From contig NZ_JAEDAE010000002.1 in the NCBI RefSeq assembly GCF_016056375.1, positions 62,001-126,000 on the forward strand: a stretch of 64,000 nt of DNA. The letters run 5' to 3'. The notes under the pieces are model-generated. The model made no database searches and had not been told where the DNA came from. It saw nothing but the letters and a program-made list of their open reading frames with translations. Both the position numbers and the translations under genes were made by a program. Below, in pieces: positions 58,883 to 64,000 of this stretch. The stretch's first letter is position 1. Every line of letters starts with the position of its first letter. Origin of the DNA: Hymenobacter negativus. GTDB taxonomy: Bacteria; Bacteroidota; Bacteroidia; Cytophagales; Hymenobacteraceae.

Positions 58883-59212
58883 TCAGTTCTCTGTTTGAGA
58901 GGGCTTTCCTAACCAAATGCCATCGCCGATGTCGGGGACTCGTCCTAGGGTGCGGAACCAGTCATCCACCAACGCCCGCACCTGTGCGATGGGCAGCAGC
59001 ATGGGCTGCTCGGACACCGAGTCAAGAAGTTGCACTCCGTGCTCGCGCAGCAGAGTGACGACCAGTTGTTGGGCCAACTCGCTCAATTGCGCTAAGGACG
59101 CCTCAGGATGGGTCTTTTGTAGTTCGGCGACCAGGAACCAAAGTTCAGTGTAGTCGTCCTCGAGGATGCTCAAGGCCGTGGCAACGTCGGCAGGCATCAG
59201 TATCAGAGGCAT
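58883..59212 (-). CDS. Hypothetical helical protein
   Basis: From M at 59212 the 109-residue product reads MPLILMPADVATALSILEDD and has a helical, acidic sequence (LSELAQQLVVTLLREHGVQL near 45; AQVRALVDDWFRTLGRVPDI near 78). A start 30 nt upstream would add ten residues (MLLSRRADLS). No signal peptide or motif. The function is unknown. The three GTTTnnnAAAC palindromes lie upstream of it. Confidence 0.55.
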   Translation of the reverse strand: MPLILMPADVATALSILEDDYTELWFLVAELQKTHPEASLAQLSELAQQLVVTLLREHGVQLLDSVSEQPMLLPIAQVRALVDDWFRTLGRVPDIGDGIWLGKPSQTEN

Positions 59213-59348
59213 AGATAGGTCCGCACGGCGCGAGAGTAGCAAAGGAAAGGGAATAGGTGAAGGTATGCCTTCTATTTCCCTCGTTTAAGTGAACAACTGC
59301 TATAATTCGCTTCCGGAGATGCTAAAGTAGCCTTGCGGCCCGGATTGA

Positions 59349-59412
59349 GTTTAAGAAACTGGTTCACCAATCAAAGTTTAAGAAACCTGGCCATCACATG
59401 AGTTTCCTAAAC
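59349..59412. promoter_or_regulatory. Three operator-like GTTTnnnAAAC palindromes
   Basis: GTTTAAGAAAC at 59349-59359 and 59376-59386 and GTTTCCTAAAC at 59402-59412 are spaced 27 and 26 nt apart. Each is a palindrome with 4-bp arms and a 3-nt centre. They lie in the gap between the small hypothetical gene and the NAD(P)-binding gene, before the terminator at 59430. No promoter was recognised beside them. Confidence 0.45.
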
Positions 59413-59429
59413 TTAATTTTCACGACATA

Positions 59430-59464
59430 AAACAGCCTCGCCAGACACTGGCGAGGCTGTTTGC
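59430..59464. terminator. Terminator, bidirectional
   Basis: A perfect 15-bp stem (AAACAGCCTCGCCAG with its reverse complement at 59448-59462) with a 3-nt loop. It serves the NAD(P)-binding gene on the minus strand and may also stop transcripts from the left. Confidence 0.9.
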
Positions 59465-59528
59465 TGCTCCAAGCTACGGCGCGGCTACTCTGGTACCGGG
59501 CGTTTCACCCCGGAGCAGGTACGGGGAC

Positions 59529-60182
59529 CTAGCGCAGCGTAAACTCTTCCGACGAATGCACGCGCAGCCCGCCGCCATCGTCCTCGGCAGCGCGCAGCAT
59601 GGCGGCGGCCACGGCCGCGCCGGGCACCGAGCGGTACTTCAGCAGCGGGCCGCGCAGCAGGGGGCGCAGCAGCCGCAACACCACCGCGCCCAGACGCTCG
59701 CCGAGGCGGGGCGCGGCCCGCTCGCCCAGCAGCAGCGAGGGCCGAAAAATATGGATGGCCCGGAAGGGCGTCTGGCGCACGGCGGCCTCCATCTCGCCCT
59801 TCACTCGGCTGTAGTAGATGCGGCTGTCGGCATCGGCCCCCATGCTGGACACCACCATAAACTGCGAGGCAAAATTGCCGGCCGCCAGCGCCGCCAGCTG
59901 CACCACGTACAGGAAATCAACTTTGAAAAACGCCTCCTTCGAGCCCGCCTGCGCCATGGTGGTGCCCAGGCAGCAAAACACGTCGTCGGCGATAAGCTTA
60001 AGGCGCACGTCTTCCAGCTTATCCAGCTCCGTGACCACCTGCACCAGCTTGGGGTGGAGGATGGGCACGGCCTTGCGCCCCACCACAATCACCTTCGCGT
60101 AGCGCTCCGAAGCCAGCAGCAGCGGCAGCAGCTGCGAACCGATGAGGCCCGTGGCCCCGGCGAGTAAAGCGGTTTTTTGCAT
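59529..60182 (-). CDS. NAD(P)-binding Rossmann protein (TIP30/HTATIP2-like)
   Basis: The 217-residue product has the dinucleotide-binding ALLAGATGLIGSQLLPLLLA near 5, VIADDVFCCLGTTMAQAGS-like residues near 64, the SDR-type YYSRVKGEMEAAVR near 128 and a C-terminal helical part. Family members are atypical short-chain dehydrogenases; the catalytic Tyr-x3-Lys is present as YSRVK. The substrate is unknown. Confidence 0.85.
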   Translation of the reverse strand: MQKTALLAGATGLIGSQLLPLLLASERYAKVIVVGRKAVPILHPKLVQVVTELDKLEDVRLKLIADDVFCCLGTTMAQAGSKEAFFKVDFLYVVQLAALAAGNFASQFMVVSSMGADADSRIYYSRVKGEMEAAVRQTPFRAIHIFRPSLLLGERAAPRLGERLGAVVLRLLRPLLRGPLLKYRSVPGAAVAAAMLRAAEDDGGGLRVHSSEEFTLR

Positions 60183-60205
60183 AGGGGTGGGGGGTGGGTC
60201 CGTCT

Positions 60206-60393
60206 GTCATTGCGAGGGGAGCGCAGCGGAACGCGGCAATCCGTCCTCTGAATGCGACCAACCCTGAGATGTGATAAAGGCTTACAAAGGGCTCTGCTTA
60301 ACCTTACGCCAGAAAAGGTGTCTGGTTAATCAGAAAATGTCGCACTGAAAGAGGACGGATTGCCGCATTGCGCTGCGCTCCCCTCGCAATGAC
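60206..60393. repeat. Palindromic element family B, copy B4
   Basis: Outer arms GTCATTGCGAGGGGAGCGCA (from 60206) and its exact complement ending at 60393 (21 bp). Inner GGCAATCCGTCCTCT faces AGAGGACGGATTGCC. The interior contains AACCCTGAGATGTGATAAA, related to B1 and B3. It lies between the NAD(P)-binding and CvfB-like genes (both leftward). Confidence 0.9.
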
Positions 60394-60398
60394 GGACG

Positions 60399-61235
60399 TT
60401 ATTTCAACACCGTCGCCTCCGGCTCCAGCAGCACCAAGCCTTGGCGGAAAAGTGCCCCCAGCGCCTTTTTGAATACCTTTTTGCTCATGCCTACGCGACG
60501 GTACACGTCTTCGGCCAGGCTTTTGTCGCCCAGGGGCAGGCGGCCGCCGGGGGCGGCTTTCAGTGCCTTGAGCAGTGTGTCGGTGGCCGAGTCTACTTCG
60601 CCGTAGCCATCCTTTTGCAGGCGCACGTCGAGCTTGCCATCGGGCCGCACCTGGCGCAGGTAGCCCGTCAGCTGCTCGCCCAGGCGCAGGGGGCGGAATA
60701 CCTCGTTGTGGAACAGCAGCCCCTGGTGCGTGCCGTTCACGATGACGGGGTAGCCCAGCTCGGTTTCGTCGGCCACGAGCAGGCGCACCTCGTCGCCGGG
60801 CTGGCCGGCGAAGGGCGTGTTTTTCAAAAATTGCTTCCACTTGGCAGAGGCCACCAGCCGGTCGCTTTCCTCATCGAGGTACACGTACACCAGCACCCGC
60901 TCGCCCGTGCGCAGGTCGCGCCGCTGGTTGCGGTAGGGCAGGAGCAAGTCTTTTTCCAGGCCCCACTCCAGGAAGGCGCCGGCCGGGCCGTGGTCCTTCA
61001 CGGTGAGGGCGGCAAAGCTGTCGACCAGGGCCAGCGGCCGCAGGTTGGTAGCGATGAGTCGGTCTTCAGAGTCGCGGTACACGAACACACGCACCACGTC
61101 GCCCACGCGGGTGCCGGCTTCCACGTACTTCTCGGGCAGCAGCAGGTCGCCGTCGTCGGAGGTGAGGTAGAGGCCGATGCTGGTTTCGCGGGCTACTTCG
61201 AGGTCGTTGTAATCGCCGAGGAGGAGGCTGGCCAT
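60399..61235 (-). CDS. CvfB-like S1 RNA-binding protein
   Basis: The 278-residue product has S1-type beta-barrel domains in tandem, with ETSIGLYLTSDDGDLLLPEK near 17, VVRVFVYRDSEDRLIATNLR near 48 and GAFLEWGLEKDLLLPYRNQR near 85. A C-terminal winged-helix-like part has VYRRVGMSKKVFKKALGALF near 248. This is the layout of CvfB/YitL, thought to act in post-transcriptional regulation. ATG at 61235 (MASLLLGDYNDLEVA) is preferred to one 9 nt upstream. A CAAAGGTA box at 61264-61271 is a possible -7 element. Confidence 0.85.
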   Translation of the reverse strand: MASLLLGDYNDLEVARETSIGLYLTSDDGDLLLPEKYVEAGTRVGDVVRVFVYRDSEDRLIATNLRPLALVDSFAALTVKDHGPAGAFLEWGLEKDLLLPYRNQRRDLRTGERVLVYVYLDEESDRLVASAKWKQFLKNTPFAGQPGDEVRLLVADETELGYPVIVNGTHQGLLFHNEVFRPLRLGEQLTGYLRQVRPDGKLDVRLQKDGYGEVDSATDTLLKALKAAPGGRLPLGDKSLAEDVYRRVGMSKKVFKKALGALFRQGLVLLEPEATVLK

Positions 61236-61423
61236 AGGATACAAGGAAATATTGGGAAAGCTGCAAAGGTAACGTCCACCCGCAAGCCCCGTCCACTGCC
61301 TCGGTTTACCTCAGCCATAACCTTCCGGTAAACGCCAAGTATAGCATATTGGCTATGTGTGTGACCCGGCGCTACGCCGCCCCCAGCCAGCGGGTCGATT
61401 ATTTCACCCCAAACCCCATTCGC

Positions 61424-62881
61424 ATGAGACGTTTTTTAACTCCGTTGCTGGTCGTGGGAGTATTGCTGATGGCGGCTCCGCGCGGCCGCGCCCAAACCGC
61501 CGACCGCAAAACCGTCGTCAGCCTCTTCGGCAGCGCTTCCCAGTACAAGGGCAGCCTGGGCGAAGATTTCTGGAAGTGGGACCGCAACCGCTACGGCGGC
61601 GGCATCGGTATCAGCCGCTACCTCGCCCCGGGCCTCGACCTGGGCCTACAAGGCAGCTACGTGAAGCTCGAAGGCTCCCAAAGCGCGGCCACCAACTTCA
61701 GCACCAAGGTGACCACCGTGGACCTTACCTTCAAGCTGAAACTCAACAACGGCTGGGCCCTCAAGGAAGACGCCGTGGTGCAGCCCTATCTGCTGGCTGC
61801 GCCGGGCGTGGCCTTCACCAACCGCGAAGGCGTGGTGCGCAGCGCTTCCGTCAACGACAAACCCACGTACTTCGACCTGTTCGGGGCTGCCGGCATCAAT
61901 TTCCAGGTCAGCGAAGGCCTGGGGATTTTCATTCAGACTGGCCAGCACATTCCGCTCAATGCGAATTTCGATGGTGAGCCCATCCGCGACGCTGACAAGC
62001 TCGACGACCGGTTTCTGCAGCACACCGCCGGCGTCACCATTGCTCTCGACAAGCCCAAAGACACCGACGGCGACGGCGTGCCCGACCGTAAAGACAAGTG
62101 CCCCAACACGCCCACCGGCGTGGCTGTGGACCCCGCTGGCTGCCCCCTCGACGGCGATGCCGACGGCGTGCCCGACTACCAGGATAAGTGCCCCACCGAG
62201 AAGGGCCTCGCCACCCTCGAAGGCTGCCCCGACCGTGACGGCGACGGCGTGCGCGACGGCGACGACGCCTGCCCCGACACCCCCGGCAAGCCCGCGCTCA
62301 AAGGCTGCCCCGATGCCGACAACGATGGCGTAATCGACCAGAACGATAAATGCCCCGACACGCCCGCCGGTACCCAGGTAGATGCCACCGGCTGCCCGCT
62401 GGTGCTCGACCAGGACAAGGACGGCGTGAACGACCCCGCCGATAAGTGCCCCGACACGCCCGCCGGCACCCGCGTCGACTCGGTGGGCTGCCCGTTGGCC
62501 ATCGACCCCGGCACGCTGAAACTGCAGGTGCCTATCCGGTTCCGCACCAATAGCACGGTTATCGAGCGCGCCTCGTACCCCACCGCCAATCGCATTGCGG
62601 CGGCCATGAAAGCCCACCCCGATTACCAGCTCCGCATCATCGGCCACGCCGACAGCCGCGGCACCGATGAGTATAACCAGGCCCTATCCTTGCGCCGCGC
62701 CGAAGCCGTGAAACGCTATTTCACCAACAAAGGCGTCGAGTCCGAGCGCGTCATCACCGAAGGCCGGGGCGAGAGCGAGCCGGTGGCCCCGAACACCACG
62801 AAAGCCGGGCAAGCCCGCAACCGCCGGGTCGAATTCAAATTTGAATACACCCCCGCGCCCGCAACCACGCCGCAGCCCTAA
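61424..62881 (+). CDS. OmpA-family protein with thrombospondin type 3 repeats
   Basis: The 485-residue product has a signal peptide (cleavage near GRAQ, 24), an N-terminal eight-strand barrel to about residue 215, then five calcium-binding type 3 repeats of DxDxDGVxD form between about 220 and 355. An OmpA peptidoglycan-binding domain follows, with LRIIGHADSRGTDEYNQALS near 410 and KAGQARNRRVEFKFE near the end. It anchors the outer membrane to the cell wall. ATG at 61424 starts the signal peptide; codons upstream are unrelated. Confidence 0.92.
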   Translation: MRRFLTPLLVVGVLLMAAPRGRAQTADRKTVVSLFGSASQYKGSLGEDFWKWDRNRYGGGIGISRYLAPGLDLGLQGSYVKLEGSQSAATNFSTKVTTVDLTFKLKLNNGWALKEDAVVQPYLLAAPGVAFTNREGVVRSASVNDKPTYFDLFGAAGINFQVSEGLGIFIQTGQHIPLNANFDGEPIRDADKLDDRFLQHTAGVTIALDKPKDTDGDGVPDRKDKCPNTPTGVAVDPAGCPLDGDADGVPDYQDKCPTEKGLATLEGCPDRDGDGVRDGDDACPDTPGKPALKGCPDADNDGVIDQNDKCPDTPAGTQVDATGCPLVLDQDKDGVNDPADKCPDTPAGTRVDSVGCPLAIDPGTLKLQVPIRFRTNSTVIERASYPTANRIAAAMKAHPDYQLRIIGHADSRGTDEYNQALSLRRAEAVKRYFTNKGVESERVITEGRGESEPVAPNTTKAGQARNRRVEFKFEYTPAPATTPQP

Positions 62882-62902
62882 TAAGGACGGTTTGGTGAAA
62901 TG

Positions 62903-62938
62903 AAAAAGCGCCTCACCGCCTTGGTGGGGCGCTTTTCT
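62903..62938. terminator. Terminator after the OmpA-family gene
   Basis: AAAAAGCGCCTCACC and GGTGGGGCGCTTTT form a stem of about 14 bp (one G-T pair) with a 5-nt loop. It lies between convergent genes. Confidence 0.87.
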
Positions 62939-62975
62939 GTGCAGAGATGGGGGCGAAATGATGTAGAGCCAGCTG

Positions 62976-63656
62976 TTAACCGGGCGGCATTGCTCCGGCC
63001 GTGGGCCGCAGCTGTAAGCCCTTATCCACCGCCACGGCCAGCAGCGCACCGGCCACCGGCCCCACCACATACACCCACCAATCTGTCCAAACCCCGCTGA
63101 GCAGCGCCGGGGCCAGCGAGCGGGCCGGGTTCATGCTCGCGCCCGTGAGCGGCCCGGCCACCAGCGCTTCCAGCGCCACGGTGGCGCTGATGGCCAGCGC
63201 CGCCAGCATGCCCGCTTCCTTCGAACCCGAGGTGACCCGAAAAATCACCAGCACGAGCCAGAAAGTAAGGAAAGTTTCGATGCCCAGCGCCTGCCAGGGG
63301 CCGTGGGCCGGAAGCGTAGCCCCGAGGTTGGAGCCTGGTCCGGCAATCAGCTTCACCAAAAAGCTGCCCAGCGCCGCGCCTGCCAGCTGCGCCAGCATAT
63401 AGGGCAGCACCCGCGTCCCGGGAAACCGCCCCATTGCCCAGAAAGCCACCGTTACGGCCGGGTTCACGTGCGCGCCGCTGGTTTCGCCCAGGCTCTGAAT
63501 GATGACGAACACCACCAGCCCGAAGGCCGCCGCCACGCCGCCGTGACCCAGTGCGTGCGTTTGGGCATCAACCACCGCTGCCCCGGTCCCAAAAATCAAC
63601 AGAATGGCCGTGCCCAGCGCCTCGGCCAGCAGGCAGATTCGCAGACTTGGCTGCAT
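62976..63656 (-). CDS. Aquaporin/MIP-family channel
   Basis: The 226-residue product has six membrane segments and both NPA motifs: SGAHVNPAVTVAFW near 61 and GASMNPARSLAPALL near 178. It begins LLAEALGTAILLIFGTGAAVV, the usual first helix. Spacing fits water-selective AqpZ-type or mixed channels; selectivity cannot be read reliably here. Its ATG overlaps the stop of the acetyltransferase gene as TGATG, so the two are co-translated. Confidence 0.93.
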   Translation of the reverse strand: MQPSLRICLLAEALGTAILLIFGTGAAVVDAQTHALGHGGVAAAFGLVVFVIIQSLGETSGAHVNPAVTVAFWAMGRFPGTRVLPYMLAQLAGAALGSFLVKLIAGPGSNLGATLPAHGPWQALGIETFLTFWLVLVIFRVTSGSKEAGMLAALAISATVALEALVAGPLTGASMNPARSLAPALLSGVWTDWWVYVVGPVAGALLAVAVDKGLQLRPTAGAMPPG

Positions 63657-64000
63657 CAGGCCCCGGCGGTGTTGGCAGCGCCCACCACCGCGCTACGGCG
63701 CTCCAGCAGCAGGGTATCGTGCCACACGCCGCGCAGCTGGCCGATGCGCTCGCGCCGTCCTACCTGCCGGAAGCCCACGGCCTCGTGCAGCCGCACGCTG
63801 GCCGCGTTTTCGGGAAAAATGCCTGCCTGTAAAGTCCACAGGCCTTTTTGTTCCGATTCTGTCACCAGCGCTTTCATCAGAGCCAGGCCCACGCCGCGTC
63901 CCCGGGCGGCAGCCCCCACATATACACTCACCTCGGCCACCCCCGCATACACGCAGCGCCCCGAAACCGGCGAGAGAGCTGCCCAGCCCAACACCTGGCC
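63656..64000 (-). CDS. Phosphinothricin-type GNAT acetyltransferase (5' end outside window)
   Basis: The frame is open to the window edge (first visible residues GQVLGWAALSPVSGR). The visible 114 residues show the GNAT acetyl-CoA site YVGAAARGRGVGLALMKALV and FPENAASVRLHEAVGFRQVG, then ERIGQLRGVWHDTLLLERR. This is the Pat/YncA pattern, N-acetylating phosphinothricin or methionine derivatives. The start codon lies beyond 64000. It is followed by the aquaporin gene with a 1-nt overlap. Confidence 0.88.
   Translation of the reverse strand, partial: GQVLGWAALSPVSGRCVYAGVAEVSVYVGAAARGRGVGLALMKALVTESEQKGLWTLQAGIFPENAASVRLHEAVGFRQVGRRERIGQLRGVWHDTLLLERRSAVVGAANTAGA

Noticed and set aside
61905..62500. 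Tandem-repeat or CRISPR-like array
   Set aside because: The periodicity is that of the five calcium-binding repeats in the OmpA-family gene; there are no spacers, and no CRISPR array was seen anywhere.
61646..62647. 333-codon minus-strand frame over the OmpA-family gene
   Set aside because: Repeating Gly/Val/Ala pattern reflects the repeat-coding strand in reverse; no start region or motif.

Overview
The window is high-GC DNA from a Bacteroidota genome, most likely a Hymenobacter-like member of the Cytophagales (inference). The evidence is a T9SS-sorted secreted protein, a TonB-dependent receptor paired with a DUF4249 lipoprotein, many short lipoproteins and outer-membrane barrels, weak Shine-Dalgarno sequences, and promoters of the TTG-N19-TAnnTTTG type. 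No rRNA, tRNA, CRISPR array, prophage or intact insertion sequence was seen.

Layout. 1-13 kb: the end of an M16 peptidase gene, icd, a freshly frameshifted AT-rich gene, a MerA-like flavoprotein, two related lipoproteins, a T9SS protein, then sucD and a cysteine-synthase-type gene. A second, decayed copy of the sucD 3' end lies 2.3 kb away and brackets a two-gene sugar cassette (WecD-like acetyltransferase plus GtrB-like glycosyltransferase). 13-23 kb: response regulator, adenine deaminase, cmk, ispH, an overlapping methyltransferase/VanZ/glycosyltransferase operon, and unknown secreted proteins. 24-27 kb: a retropepsin-like protease, RimK and an aspartoacylase-family hydrolase, followed by an OmpH-like protein. 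28-32 kb: TonB receptor, DUF4249 lipoprotein and small envelope proteins. 33-45.6 kb: a Kdp potassium-uptake locus with a sigma-54-type response regulator, a 31-codon membrane peptide gene, kdpF, kdpA, kdpB, kdpC, a porin, a KdpD that stops after its N-terminal half, and a separate HAMP/PAS histidine kinase. An antisense gene sits between kdpB and kdpC. 45.7-54 kb: VOC, DHFR-like, VOC and DoxX genes beside a GlxA-type regulator, a secreted protein whose promoter carries four GTAC boxes spaced exactly 17 nt apart, and a PAS kinase with a single-domain regulator. 54-64 kb: outer-membrane protein, spondin-domain lipoprotein, peroxiredoxin, GH28 pectinase, NAD(P)-binding protein, CvfB-like protein, OmpA with calcium-binding repeats, aquaporin and a partial acetyltransferase.

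The most striking unexplained structure is a set of dispersed palindromic elements in intergenic gaps. There are at least two families (about 100 bp and about 160-190 bp) plus unrelated singletons. They sit inside operons, especially kdp and rimK, often ending 1-25 nt before the next start codon. None of the functional calls was tested by database search; all rest on reading the sequence.
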